DNA of 64,000 bases from Barnesiella sp. An22 (lineage in GTDB: Bacteria; Bacteroidota; Bacteroidia; Bacteroidales; Barnesiellaceae). Positions within the stretch are counted from its first letter, which is position 1. Each line of letters starts with the position of its first letter. The stretch spans positions 186,001-250,000 of the forward strand of contig NZ_NFJR01000004.1 of NCBI RefSeq assembly GCF_002159975.1, written 5' to 3'. This document shows, one piece after another, positions 1 to 8,828 of the stretch. The notes below the pieces were generated by a model. That model ran no database searches. It saw only the letters and a program-made list of their open reading frames with translations, and was not told where the DNA came from. A program made the position numbers and the translations under genes.

Positions 1-1002
1 ATTATCATAGTTCTGGCGCTGTTGTTCGACTTTATCAACGGCTTTCACGATGCCGCCAACTCGATAGCGACCATCGTATCGACCAAGGTGCTCACCCCCT
101 TTCAGGCGGTGTTGTGGGCGGCCTTCTTCAACTTTGTTGCCTTCTTCATAGCCAAGTACATCATCGGCGGATTCGGTATTGCCAACACCGTGTCCAAGAC
201 GGTAGTCGAGGAGTTTATCACCCTGCCTATCATTCTGTCGGGTGTCATTGCCGCCATCATCTGGAACCTCTTCACCTGGTGGAAAGGCATCCCCTCCTCG
301 TCGTCGCATACCCTTATCGGCGGCTTTGCCGGGGCGGCCATCATGGCCAGCGGCTTCGGGGCCATACAGCTCAACATCATTCTCAAGATAGCTGCCTTCA
401 TCTTTCTGGCTCCCTTTATCGGTATGGTGGTAGCTTTCGGCTTCACGATACTGGTGTTGCATATTTGCCGCCGGGCCAATCCGCACAAGGCCGAGGTGTG
501 GTTCAAGCGGTTGCAGCTGGTCTCGTCGGCCATGTTCAGCATAGGCCACGGCCTGAACGACTCGCAGAAGGTGATGGGTATTATCGCCGCCGCCCTCATT
601 GCGGCTCACTCGCTGGGGCTGGGTGCGGGTATCGACAGCATAGCCGACCTGCCCAACTGGGTAGCCTTCTCGTGCTTCACGGCCATCTCGCTGGGTACCA
701 TGTCGGGCGGTTGGAAGATTGTCAAGACCATGGGTACCAAGATTACCAAGGTGACCCCGCTCGAAGGGGTGGTAGCCGAAACGGCCGGAGCCTTTACCCT
801 CTACCTGACCGAGTTCCTGAAGATTCCGGTGAGCACGACCCATACCATCACGGGTGCCATCATCGGCGTGGGTGCCACCAAGCGGCTCTCGGCCGTGCGT
901 TGGGGTGTGACCAAGGACCTGTGGGTGGCCTGGATTCTCACCATCCCGGTGAGCGCCCTGCTGGCCGCCGGCATCTATTGGGTGGTCTCTCTCTTTGTGT
1001 AG
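1..1002 (+). CDS. Inorganic phosphate transporter, PiT family (5' end outside window)
   Basis: Integral membrane phosphate permease of the PiT family, which imports phosphate by ion symport. The frame is open from the first base, so the true start lies upstream. The two family signatures are both visible: GFHDAANSIA near the beginning and GLNDSQKVMG in the middle, with PVSTTHTITGAIIG near the end. Long hydrophobic segments separate them, as expected for a multi-spanning permease. No strong terminator is seen between its stop and the his promoter. The family call is secure; whether phosphate is the only substrate is inferred from family knowledge. Confidence 0.93.
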   Translation: MIIVLALLFDFINGFHDAANSIATIVSTKVLTPFQAVLWAAFFNFVAFFIAKYIIGGFGIANTVSKTVVEEFITLPIILSGVIAAIIWNLFTWWKGIPSSSSHTLIGGFAGAAIMASGFGAIQLNIILKIAAFIFLAPFIGMVVAFGFTILVLHICRRANPHKAEVWFKRLQLVSSAMFSIGHGLNDSQKVMGIIAAALIAAHSLGLGAGIDSIADLPNWVAFSCFTAISLGTMSGGWKIVKTMGTKITKVTPLEGVVAETAGAFTLYLTEFLKIPVSTTHTITGAIIGVGATKRLSAVRWGVTKDLWVAWILTIPVSALLAAGIYWVVSLFV

Positions 1003-1063
1003 TGGCAAATATTGCAGATATTCGAATATAAATTTACAATTTGAATAAAAAGTTGGAAAATAA

Positions 1064-1094
1064 TTTGCATTTTGTTTTTAAAGCGCTATATTTG
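1064..1094 (+). promoter_or_regulatory. Promoter of the his operon leader
   Basis: A Bacteroidota -7 box TATATTTG at 1087-1094 with TTTG at 1064-1067, 19 bp upstream. Transcription would begin about 1100, placing the leader peptide at 1117 close to the 5' end. Confidence 0.75.
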
Positions 1095-1116
1095 TCGTGA
1101 ATTATAATTGAGCATT

Positions 1117-1179
1117 ATGTTGTTTCTATCGTTGCATCATCACCATCATTTGCATATTCCTCGCAGAGGGGTACGGTGA
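1117..1179 (+). CDS. his operon leader peptide (20 aa, 6 His)
   Basis: ATG at 1117 opens a 20-codon frame ending with TGA at 1177-1179. Residues 7-11 are five consecutive His and residue 13 is also His (codons 1135-1149 and 1153-1155). It lies between a Bacteroidota promoter and a terminator-like hairpin just before hisG, the arrangement of histidine operon attenuators. The product itself is presumably unimportant; ribosome position during its translation is the signal. It is too short for standard gene callers. Six His in 20 codons directly upstream of his genes is unlikely by chance, so confidence is high although no experiment is available. Confidence 0.88.
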   Translation: MLFLSLHHHHHLHIPRRGVR

Positions 1180-1250
1180 GTCGTGCATGTAGAAATGGCA
1201 TGGAGAATATTTATATAGGCTTACCGTAGTTGCGGTAAGCCTTTTTTCTT
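1172..1250 (+). terminator. his attenuator: terminator hairpin with competing antiterminator
   Basis: The terminator stem is GGCTTACCG (1218-1226) with CGGTAAGCC (1233-1241), a six-base loop and a T-rich tail from 1242. The upstream strand TACGGTGAGTC (1172-1182) can pair over 11 positions, including two G-U pairs, with 1218-1228, which would destroy the terminator. The leader stop codon (1177-1179) lies inside this upstream strand, so a ribosome that finishes the leader covers it and allows termination. A ribosome stalled on the His codons at 1135-1155 leaves it free. The pairing is read from sequence; the mechanism is inferred. Confidence 0.83.
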
Positions 1251-1268
1251 TTAAAAAAGAGTTGAAGC

Positions 1269-2120
1269 ATGTTGCGAATTGCCATTCAGTCGAAGGGGCG
1301 CCTCTATGAAGAGTCGATGGCCCTGTTGGAAGAGGCCGGCATCAAGTTGCCGGGCGGAAAGCGAACCCTGTTGGTCTCGGCGCGGAACTTCCCGGTCGAG
1401 GTGTTGTTTTTGCGAGACGACGATATACCCGAGTCGGTCGCCTCGGGGGTAGCCGATGTAGGTATCGTGGGTTTGAACGAGGTGTTGGAGAAACGCTGTC
1501 CCGTAGGGGTGCTCAAGAAGTTGGGCTTTGGACGATGCCGCCTTTCGCTGGCTATCCCGCAGGACGTGGACTACCCGGGCCTCGGTTGGTTTTCGGGGCG
1601 CAAGATAGCCACCTCGTATCCCGGTATCCTCTCCGATTTTCTGCACCGCAACGGCATCGAGGCCGATATTCACGTGATAGCCGGGTCGGTCGAGATTGCC
1701 CCCGGCATTCGCCTGGCCGATGCTATTTTCGATATAGTGAGCTCGGGCAGTACGCTGGTGAGCAACCGGCTGAAGGAGGTAGAGCAGGTGGTCGAGTCGG
1801 AGGCGGTGCTTATCGGTACCGATTCGCTGTCGGACGAAAAACAGGAGATTCTCGACGAGCTCCTCTTCCGTTTCGAGTCGGTGCAGGCGGCCGATGGCAA
1901 GAAGTATATCCTGATGAATGTGCCGCAAACGCGGCTGGCCGACGTGCTTGCCGTGTTGCCGGGCATCAAGAGCCCCACGGTCATGCCTTTGGCCGATCCG
2001 GCTTGGTGCTCGGTGCATACGGTACTCGACGAGAAGCGCTTTTGGGAGATAATCAACCGTTTGAAGGGCGCCGGTGCCGAAGGTATCGTGGTGCTCGATA
2101 TTGAAAAGATGATTTTGTAG
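1269..2120 (+). CDS. hisG: ATP phosphoribosyltransferase, long form
   Basis: First enzyme of histidine synthesis: condenses ATP with PRPP to give phosphoribosyl-ATP. The N-terminus MLRIAIQSKGRL and the segment VADVGIVGLNEV are typical of HisG, and ISSGSTL-like residues appear as DIVSSGSTLVSN in the phosphoribosyl-binding region. At 283 residues it is the long form, with a C-terminal regulatory domain (about 210-283), so feedback inhibition by histidine is expected and no separate HisZ is needed. ATG at 1269 follows the attenuator directly. hisD begins one base after its stop, indicating a single operon. Confidence 0.95.
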   Translation: MLRIAIQSKGRLYEESMALLEEAGIKLPGGKRTLLVSARNFPVEVLFLRDDDIPESVASGVADVGIVGLNEVLEKRCPVGVLKKLGFGRCRLSLAIPQDVDYPGLGWFSGRKIATSYPGILSDFLHRNGIEADIHVIAGSVEIAPGIRLADAIFDIVSSGSTLVSNRLKEVEQVVESEAVLIGTDSLSDEKQEILDELLFRFESVQAADGKKYILMNVPQTRLADVLAVLPGIKSPTVMPLADPAWCSVHTVLDEKRFWEIINRLKGAGAEGIVVLDIEKMIL

Positions 2121-2121
2121 T

Positions 2122-3438
2122 ATGGCAGTAAAGATATATGACAACCCGCCCCGCGAGCAGTGGGCGGAGATTGTGGCCCGGCCGAAGATTGACCTGGCCG
2201 ACTTGTCGCGTACCGTGGCCGAGGTGTTGGAGGCGGTGCGGGTCGAAGGCGACGAAGCGTTGCGGCGTTACGAGCGCCGGTTCGACGGGGTGGAGTTAGC
2301 CGGTTTTCAGGTAACTCCCGATGAAATCGAGGCGGCGTCGGCCGCCGTGTCGCCCGAGTTGAAAGCGGCCATCGGGCAGGCTATCGACAACATTACGAAG
2401 TTTCACGCCTCGCAGGCCGTGGCCGTGCACAAGGTCGAGACTACACCCGGGGTATGGTGCTGGCAGAAGGCCGAAGGCATCGAACGGGTGGGCATCTATG
2501 TGCCGGGGGGTACGGCGCCCCTCTTCTCGACGGTGCTGATGCTGGCCATTCCCGCCCGGTTGGCCGGTTGCCGCGAGGTGGTGATGTGTACGCCGCCGGG
2601 ACGCGATGGACGCGTTGCCCCGGCTATCCTCTATGCCGCTCGTGCTACGGGGGTAGACCGCATTTTCAAACTGGGGGGTGTGCAGGCCATCGGGGCCCTG
2701 GCTTTCGGTACGGCCAGCGTGCCTGCGGTGAGCAAGATTTTCGGGCCGGGCAACCGCTATGTGATGGCGGCCAAGCAACAGGTGCAGATGCAAGGCGTGG
2801 CTATCGACATGCCGGCCGGACCGTCGGAGGTGATGGTGGTGGCCGATGCCGGGGCCGACCTCCGTTTCGTGGCGGCCGATTTTCTGTCGCAGGCCGAGCA
2901 CGGGGCCGACAGCCAGTCGGTACTGGTGACGTCGTGTCGCGACCTGGCCGACCGTTTGCCGGACGAAATCGAGCGCCAGGCTTCCCGGCTTCCCCGGTAC
3001 GAATGGATAGCCAAGTCGCTTGCCCACAGCTCGATTGTGTTGCTCGACGACGACCGGGAGCAGCTCGACCTGGTCAATGCCTATGCCCCCGAGCACCTGA
3101 TTGTGCACCGGGCCGATGCCGAGGCGTGGGCCGCGGGTGTGGTCAATACCGGCTCGGTATTTCTGGGCTATTACTCTCCCGAGAGTGCGGGCGATTACGC
3201 CTCGGGTACCAACCACACGCTGCCCACGAGCGGATATGCCCGGGCTTACAGCGGGGTCAATCTCGACAGCTTCACCCGCAAGATAACCTTTCAACACATC
3301 TCGCCCGAGGGGCTGAAGAATCTCGGCCCCGTCATCGAGACCATGGCTGCCGCCGAAGAGCTGGAGGCTCACCGTCGGGCGGTGACCATACGTTTGCAAA
3401 ACCTGAATAAAGCGAATGACCATGACAACCTCGAGTAA
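2122..3438 (+). CDS. hisD: Histidinol dehydrogenase
   Basis: Carries out the last two steps of the pathway, oxidising L-histidinol to L-histidine with two NAD. The 438-residue length is normal. The zinc and catalytic regions are visible as QAEHGADSQ (about residues 257-265) and PEHLIVH (about 322-328), with the family signature region GVQAIGALAFGT and KIFGPGNRYV in the middle. It starts one base after the hisG stop and its 3' end overlaps hisC by 23 bases, so translation of the three genes is likely linked. No unusual features. Confidence 0.96.
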   Translation: MAVKIYDNPPREQWAEIVARPKIDLADLSRTVAEVLEAVRVEGDEALRRYERRFDGVELAGFQVTPDEIEAASAAVSPELKAAIGQAIDNITKFHASQAVAVHKVETTPGVWCWQKAEGIERVGIYVPGGTAPLFSTVLMLAIPARLAGCREVVMCTPPGRDGRVAPAILYAARATGVDRIFKLGGVQAIGALAFGTASVPAVSKIFGPGNRYVMAAKQQVQMQGVAIDMPAGPSEVMVVADAGADLRFVAADFLSQAEHGADSQSVLVTSCRDLADRLPDEIERQASRLPRYEWIAKSLAHSSIVLLDDDREQLDLVNAYAPEHLIVHRADAEAWAAGVVNTGSVFLGYYSPESAGDYASGTNHTLPTSGYARAYSGVNLDSFTRKITFQHISPEGLKNLGPVIETMAAAEELEAHRRAVTIRLQNLNKANDHDNLE

Positions 3439-4483
3439 ATCCATAGAGCAGTGGGTGCGCCCCAACATCCGTCGGTTGCAGCCCTACTCGTCGGCCCGAA
3501 ACGAATTTTCGGGCGAGGCTTCGGTGTGGCTCGATGCCAACGAAAGCCCTTTCAACACTCCCTACAACCGCTATCCCGACCCCTTGCAGTGGGCCGTGAA
3601 GCAGCGCCTGGCCCGGCAACGCGGCGTAACGCCTCAGCAGATTTTCCTCGGGGTGGGGAGCGACGAGGCCATCGACCTGCTCTACCGCATCTTCTGCACG
3701 CCGGGCAGGCACAATGCCTTGTCGATAGCTCCCACCTACGGCATGTATCGGGTGTGTGCCGACATTAACGACGTGGCCTATCGCGAAGTGCCCTTGAATG
3801 CCGATTTTTCGCTCCCGGTCGAGGCCCTTCTGGCTGCGGCCGATGCCGACAGCCGGCTGCTCTTCGTCTGTTCGCCCAACAACCCCACGGGCAATGCCTT
3901 CCCCGAAGAGGAGATTGAAAGGCTCCTGACCGGTTTCGAGGGTATCGTGGTGGTCGACGAGGCGTATATCGACTTCTCGTCGCGCCCTTCGTGGCTCGGC
4001 CGGTTGGCCGAGTTTCCCAATCTGGTGGTGCTGCAAACCCTCTCGAAGGCGTGGGGCAGTGCCGGGGTGCGGTTGGGCATGGCCTTTGCCGCGCCGGCGA
4101 TTATCGACTATTTCAACCGGGTGAAGTATCCCTACAACATCAGCGCGCCGGTGCAGCGCTATGCCCTCGACATGCTCGACCGGGCCGACGAGGTGAGCCG
4201 CTGGGTGGCCGATACGCTGGCGGTGCGCGACCGCTTTGTCGGGCGGTTGGCCGAGTTGCCTCTGGTGCAGCGGGTCTATCCCAGCGATGCCAACTTTGTG
4301 CTGGTGCGGGTCGACGAGGCCACGGCCGTGTACCGTTGGCTGCTCGACGAGGGCATCGTGGTGCGCAACCGCTCGTCGGTGCGATTGTGCGACGATTGTC
4401 TGCGCATCACCATCGGCACGGCCGACGAGATGAATTTGTTGTTTCAGGCACTAAGCCGTTATCCTAAAAGAATGAGTCTATGA
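3416..4483 (+). CDS. hisC: Histidinol-phosphate aminotransferase
   Basis: PLP-dependent class I/II aminotransferase that converts imidazole-acetol phosphate to histidinol phosphate. The PLP lysine lies in [14 protein letters not shown] near residue 210; SPNNPTGN (about 152-159) and VVDEAYIDF (about 180-188) are the other fold landmarks. The 355-residue length fits HisC. The start overlaps the end of hisD; a second ATG two codons in (3422) is equally possible. Its stop overlaps the hisB start as ATGA at 4480-4483, indicating translational coupling. Confidence 0.95.
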   Translation: MTMTTSSKSIEQWVRPNIRRLQPYSSARNEFSGEASVWLDANESPFNTPYNRYPDPLQWAVKQRLARQRGVTPQQIFLGVGSDEAIDLLYRIFCTPGRHNALSIAPTYGMYRVCADINDVAYREVPLNADFSLPVEALLAAADADSRLLFVCSPNNPTGNAFPEEEIERLLTGFEGIVVVDEAYIDFSSRPSWLGRLAEFPNLVVLQTLSKAWGSAGVRLGMAFAAPAIIDYFNRVKYPYNISAPVQRYALDMLDRADEVSRWVADTLAVRDRFVGRLAELPLVQRVYPSDANFVLVRVDEATAVYRWLLDEGIVVRNRSSVRLCDDCLRITIGTADEMNLLFQALSRYPKRMSL

Positions 4484-5607
4484 AACGAGTGCTTTTTATC
4501 GATCGCGACGGCACGCTGGTAGTCGAGCCGCCTGTCGACTTTCAAATCGATTCGCTGGAGAAGCTGGAGTTCTGTCCCCGGGTGTTCCAGAGCCTGGCCT
4601 ATGTGGCGGCCCGTCTTGATTTCGAGTGGGTGATGGTGACCAATCAGGACGGTATGGGTACCCCTTCGTTCCCGGCCGAGACCTTCTGGCCGGCGCAGCA
4701 GAAAATCGTGCAGGCCCTGGCCAACGAGGGTATCCGTTTCGACCGGATCTGTATCGACACCTCGCTGCCCGAGGAGAACCGCCCCACCCGCAAACCGGGC
4801 ACGGCCATGCTCACCCGCTATACCACGGGCGAATATGACCTGGCCCACTCCTACGTCATTGGCGACCGTCTGACCGATGTGCAACTGGCGGCCAACCTGG
4901 GTTGCCGGGCCATCTATTACGCTCCGTCCGAACGGGGCGTGGCCGAGGTCGAGGCAGCCGGTCTGGCCGGGGTGTGCGAGGCGGTGACCGACGACTGGTG
5001 GCAGGTGGCTCAAGTGGTGTGTGCCGCTACCCGACGGGTGTCGCTCGAACGCCGTACGGCCGAGACCGAGGTGCGGGTCGAGCTCAACCTCGACGGGACG
5101 GGCCGCACCGATATTCACACCGGCCTCGGATTCTTCGACCACATGCTCGACCAGTTGGGTCGCCATGCCGGGGTCGACCTCACGGTACACACCCGGGGCG
5201 ATTTGCAGGTCGACGAGCACCACACCATCGAAGATACGGCCATCGTGCTGGGCGACGCCTTTGCCCGGGCGTTGGGCGACAAGCGGGGGATTGCCCGCTA
5301 TGGTTTTTCGCTGCCCATGGACGACGCCTTGTGCCGCGTGGCCCTCGACCTGGGCGGGCGTCCGTGGCTGGTGTGGAAGGCCGATTTCCATCGCGAGAAG
5401 ATAGGCGACATGCCCACCGAGATGTTCCTCCACTTTTTCAAATCGTTCAGCGATGCCGCCCGCATGAATCTGCACATCGAGGCCGAGGGGGTGAACGAGC
5501 ATCACAAGATCGAAGGCATCTTCAAGGCCTTTGCCCGGGCATTGAAGATGGCCATCCGGCGAGACCCCACCGACGACCGGCTGCCCTCGACCAAGGGCAT
5601 GCTGTGA
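4480..5607 (+). CDS. hisB: Bifunctional histidinol-phosphatase / imidazoleglycerol-phosphate dehydratase
   Basis: Fusion of two histidine pathway activities. Residues about 1-165 are a HAD phosphatase with the nucleophile motif FIDRDGTLV and a later KPGTAM and [10 protein letters not shown]. Residues about 180-375 are the dehydratase, with the metal-binding motifs [24 protein letters not shown] and [13 protein letters not shown]. The fused form is known in enteric bacteria and is common in Bacteroidota. It is the last his gene here; hisH, hisA, hisF and hisIE are not in the window and must lie elsewhere. Confidence 0.96.
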   Translation: MKRVLFIDRDGTLVVEPPVDFQIDSLEKLEFCPRVFQSLAYVAARLDFEWVMVTNQDGMGTPSFPAETFWPAQQKIVQALANEGIRFDRICIDTSLPEENRPTRKPGTAMLTRYTTGEYDLAHSYVIGDRLTDVQLAANLGCRAIYYAPSERGVAEVEAAGLAGVCEAVTDDWWQVAQVVCAATRRVSLERRTAETEVRVELNLDGTGRTDIHTGLGFFDHMLDQLGRHAGVDLTVHTRGDLQVDEHHTIEDTAIVLGDAFARALGDKRGIARYGFSLPMDDALCRVALDLGGRPWLVWKADFHREKIGDMPTEMFLHFFKSFSDAARMNLHIEAEGVNEHHKIEGIFKAFARALKMAIRRDPTDDRLPSTKGML

Positions 5608-5692
5608 TGGAGCCTTTGCGTTGCCGGGCGGAAGTGAGGGAAAATATCTTTTTTAACAGGTAAGATTGAGACAGTCAATGTGGTTTATTTGT

Positions 5693-5700
5693 TACTTTTG
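5693..5700 (+). promoter_or_regulatory. Promoter -7 box for the SPOR lipoprotein gene
   Basis: TACTTTTG matches TAnnTTTG about 70 bp before the start codon at 5770. No well-spaced TTG was found upstream. Confidence 0.55.
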
Positions 5701-5769
5701 CATTATCTTCGCAGCGTGAAGTAAAATCGAAAAAATAGAACAAATCTTTAAAACAACTTATAAAGTCCT

Positions 5770-6255
5770 ATGAGAAAGAATTGGATTTGGGCTTTGTCCC
5801 TTTTGTTGATTGGCGGTATGGCTTCGTGTAAGTCGAGCCAAAGCGCCTATCGGGCTGCCTATGAAAAGGCCCAGGAGAAGAAAATCGAAGAGGCTGCACC
5901 CGCACCGGCCGAGACCGTGGTAACGACTCCCTCGACAACCACTACGACTACTCCCTCTTATTCCGCACCCGTGCGCGAGCAGAGCGAGCGCATCAGCGCC
6001 GTCGACGGCAACGATGCTCTGCTCAAAGAGTACAATGTAATCGTGGGCAGTTTCCGTCAACGTCTCAATGCACAGAGCCTTTGCGAGCGTCTGCGCGCAG
6101 ATGGTTATCCCGCTGTGTTGGCACAGAATGCCGCCGGTTGGTATCGTGTGGTAGCTTGCTCGTTCGACAATCGTCCGGCAGCCGTTCAGGCTCGTGAGGC
6201 TTTGCAGGCTCGCTATCCGCAGTTTACCGATGCCTGGTTCCTGATTAACAAGTAA
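5770..6255 (+). CDS. SPOR domain lipoprotein
   Basis: Small envelope protein expected to bind denuded peptidoglycan glycan strands at the division site. The N-terminus is a lipoprotein signal with lipobox GGMASC (Cys about residue 20). A low-complexity linker rich in Ala, Pro and Thr (about 40-70) leads to the C-terminal SPOR domain (about 90-161: YNVIVGSFRQRLNAQ, then GWYRVVACSF). The 161-residue length fits a simple lipid-anchored SPOR protein. It is a single gene with its own promoter, followed by the repeat block. The exact physiological role is not visible from sequence. Confidence 0.9.
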   Translation: MRKNWIWALSLLLIGGMASCKSSQSAYRAAYEKAQEKKIEEAAPAPAETVVTTPSTTTTTTPSYSAPVREQSERISAVDGNDALLKEYNVIVGSFRQRLNAQSLCERLRADGYPAVLAQNAAGWYRVVACSFDNRPAAVQAREALQARYPQFTDAWFLINK

Positions 6256-6337
6256 AAAACGTATTGAATCGACTGTTGCAGGGGTGCTGCCCGTTGGGGC
6301 GGCTCCCCTGTTTTGTTTTCGGGTCACTCTGCCGTTC

Positions 6338-6823
6338 TGTCACCCCACACAACGATGCGGGGTCCAGTGAGGGGAAGGCGTTGTAAACTGTTGCGGGTGC
6401 TCCTGCCCGGGTATTCCTGGATACCGCGTCGTAGCGCGGTATGACGTACGTGTCACCCCGCACAACGATGCGGGGTCCAGTGAAGGGGAAGGCGTTGTAA
6501 ACTGTTGCGGGTACTCCTGCCCGGGTATTTCTGGATACCGCGTCGTGGCGCGGTATGACGTGAGCGTGTCACCCCGCACACCGATGCGGGGTCCAGTGAG
6601 GGGGAAAAAGCGTTGTAAACTGTTGCGGGTACTCCTGCCCGGGTCTTTCTGGATACCGCGTCGTAGCGCGGTATGACGTACATGTCACCCCGCACAACGA
6701 TGCGGGGTCCAGTGAGGGGAAGGCGTTGTAAACTGTTGCGGGTACTCCTGCTCGGGTATTTTCTGGATACCGCGTCGTAGCGCGGTATGATTGCCTCTTC
6801 GTGTCGTGGCGCGGAATGACGTG
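6338..6823. repeat. Tandem palindromic repeat block, four units of about 115 bp
   Basis: Units begin at 6339, 6452, 6568 and 6684 (periods 113, 116, 116). Each holds module A, CACCCCGCA / TGCGGGGT, a spacer with GTTGTAAACTGTTGCGGG, and module B, GGATACCGCG / CGCGGTATGACG. A partial fifth module B ends about 6822. The block fills the space between the convergent SPOR gene and gtrA. Open frames read leftward through it are by-products of the repeats. Related copies are at 19101, 21081 and 28421. Confidence 0.92.
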
Positions 6824-6825
6824 TG

Positions 6826-7251
6826 TTACCGAAATACCAGATATTTGCGGGCGAAGAAGTTCCACAGGTAGACCATGGCGGCGGCTACGATTTTGGAGAA
6901 CATGTAGTGGGTGCCGATGCAGTCGGTAAAGAGCCAGATGAGGGTGTCGTTGAGAGCCAGCCCCACCACGCCGATGGCGGCGAAGAAGAGAAACTCGACC
7001 AGCCGGTTCTTGAATTTCGAGCCGTTGAATACCCACAGGCAACTGATGATGTAGTTGACCAGCAGACCCGCAATGAACGAGAGGGTGGCCGAGAGCAGGT
7101 AGTGCAGCCCGGCATACTCGGTGAGGATATAGAGCAGCCCGAAGTCGACGACAAAGGCAAACCCGCCGACAAAGAAGTAGCGCACGAACTGAACGAGCAG
7201 CTTGTCGGTAGAGCCGTAGAAGAGCTTGTGGAACAGGTCGGTTACTTTCAT
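6826..7251 (-). CDS. GtrA-like membrane protein
   Basis: Small four-helix membrane protein of the GtrA family, members of which are implicated in moving polyprenyl-phosphate-linked sugars across the inner membrane. Of about 141 residues, four hydrophobic segments are visible, with family features such as [11 protein letters not shown] and [12 protein letters not shown], and a basic C-terminus [11 protein letters not shown]. The start at 7251 is chosen because ATGA at 7251-7248 overlaps the stop of the upstream oxidoreductase gene. Downstream lies only the repeat block. The context with a GT39-like transferase supports a surface glycan role. Confidence 0.87.
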   Translation of the reverse strand: MKVTDLFHKLFYGSTDKLLVQFVRYFFVGGFAFVVDFGLLYILTEYAGLHYLLSATLSFIAGLLVNYIISCLWVFNGSKFKNRLVEFLFFAAIGVVGLALNDTLIWLFTDCIGTHYMFSKIVAAAMVYLWNFFARKYLVFR

Positions 7252-8825
7252 TTGCTTTCGTGATATTCTTCTTCGGTGTTGACCGACCACACGGCACTCT
7301 TGTCGGGGTTACCGGCGGCAATGTGGTCGACGGCTACCATGGCGGTCATCATCGAGTGGTCCATGTTGTTGTAGCGGTGCTGTCCGTTACGGCCGATGCA
7401 CCACAGGTTTTCGATGCCGTCGAGGAACGCCTTCACCCGGTCCAGTTCGTAGTAGCTGCCGAAGTAGGAGGGGTAGGCCTTTTTCACCTTGATACGTACC
7501 GAGTCGAGCACGTCGGCCGGGTCGATGATGCCAATTTTGGCCAGTTCGCCCACCGCCATGTCGATAAACTCCTTGTCGCTCATCTGCCAGAAGGCATCGC
7601 CTTCGGTACAGAAGTATTCGAGCCCTATCCACACGGTGTTCTCGTAGTCCTTGACCAGGTAGGGCGACCAGTTGTTGAAGACCTGCAGGCGGCCAATGCG
7701 CACGTCGCGCTCCTGTATGTAGATCCAGGTATCGGGTATGCGGTTGGCAAAGGTCTTGATTTTGGTCTGGTTGTCGATGGCGAGTTTTTTCATCAGCAGC
7801 CCCACGGTGATGAAGTCGCGGTAGGGCAGCCCCTCGGCGATACGTTTCACCTCGTCGGGCACCTCGATGCCGCGAATCGACCGGACGAGGTCTTTGAGGG
7901 GAAGCGATGAGAGCAGGTAGTCGCAGGGCACGTCGCGACGGCCCCGGGCATCCTCGACGGTCACGTGGGTCACGCGGTTGTCGGCGATATGAATCTCTTT
8001 CACCGGGGTTTCGGTAATCACCTCACCCCCGTGCCGGCGCACCTCGTCGGCCACCGTCTCCCACAGTTGGCCCGGTCCCAGTTTGGGGTAGACAAACTGC
8101 TCGATGAGCGAGGTCTCCACCTCTTTGATATTCTCTTTCTTGGAGAAACTCTTCTTGAGCATGTCCTTGAGAATGGCAAATACCGACAGCCCCTTTACCC
8201 GCTGGGCACCCCAGTCGGCCCCAAGTTTCGAGGGGTGAACGCCCCACACCTTTTCGGTGTAGTCTTCGAAAAACATGCGGTAGAGCGGTTTGCCGAAACG
8301 GTTGATATAGAAATTCTCGAGCGAGGTCTCGGGCTTTTTGAAGAATACCGACCACAGGTATCCGCAGCCCGCTTCGATGGTACGCACCAGCCCCATGTTG
8401 GTGAAGGTTTGCAGCTTGAGCGAGATGGGATAGTCGAAAAACTTGTGCAGGTAGAAGATGCGCGAGATGCGGTTGCGCACCAGCATCACGCGGTCGGTCG
8501 TCTCGGGGTCGGGACCGCCGGGGGCGAAAGGTTTGTCGGTGGTGTGCAGCAGCCGGTCGTCGAGCGAGGGCGAGCCCTGCAGGGGCATAATCTCGTTCCA
8601 CCAGTCGGTCACCCGCTGGCTCTTGGAGAAGAAGCGATGCCCCCCGATGTCCATGCGGTTGCCGTGGTAGCGCACGGTGCGCGAGATACCCCCGATTTCG
8701 TTCGACTCCTCGAATACGACGGGGTGAATATCGGTATGTTTCAGCAGTTCGTATGCGCCGGTAAGTCCCGCAGGACCGGCTCCGGCAATGACTGCCTGTT
8801 TGGATTTCTTGTCGGTTGCACTCAT
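7248..8825 (-). CDS. FAD-dependent oxidoreductase, UDP-galactopyranose mutase/amine oxidase-like
   Basis: 525-residue flavoprotein. The N-terminal dinucleotide fold is plain: [16 protein letters not shown] (about residues 12-27) followed by an acidic strand end VVFEES and GGISRTV. The next motif GGHRFFSK is typical of the NAD(P)-binding amine-oxidase-like group that includes UDP-galactopyranose mutases and protoporphyrinogen oxidases. The substrate cannot be assigned. It sits between a GT39-like transferase (3 bp upstream) and gtrA (ATGA overlap), so a role in making or modifying a lipid-linked sugar is inferred from neighbours. Confidence 0.8.
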   Translation of the reverse strand: MSATDKKSKQAVIAGAGPAGLTGAYELLKHTDIHPVVFEESNEIGGISRTVRYHGNRMDIGGHRFFSKSQRVTDWWNEIMPLQGSPSLDDRLLHTTDKPFAPGGPDPETTDRVMLVRNRISRIFYLHKFFDYPISLKLQTFTNMGLVRTIEAGCGYLWSVFFKKPETSLENFYINRFGKPLYRMFFEDYTEKVWGVHPSKLGADWGAQRVKGLSVFAILKDMLKKSFSKKENIKEVETSLIEQFVYPKLGPGQLWETVADEVRRHGGEVITETPVKEIHIADNRVTHVTVEDARGRRDVPCDYLLSSLPLKDLVRSIRGIEVPDEVKRIAEGLPYRDFITVGLLMKKLAIDNQTKIKTFANRIPDTWIYIQERDVRIGRLQVFNNWSPYLVKDYENTVWIGLEYFCTEGDAFWQMSDKEFIDMAVGELAKIGIIDPADVLDSVRIKVKKAYPSYFGSYYELDRVKAFLDGIENLWCIGRNGQHRYNNMDHSMMTAMVAVDHIAAGNPDKSAVWSVNTEEEYHESK

Positions 8826-8828
8826 GAT

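Noticed and set aside
6245-6695. Three overlapping leftward frames starting MRGD in the repeat block
   Set aside because: They share one sequence because they translate the repeat itself; there is no promoter, RBS or family character.
6339-6800. Regularly spaced repeats that might be a CRISPR array
   Set aside because: The period of about 115 bp is too long, spacers are nearly identical between units, and the units are made of two palindromes. No cas genes are near.
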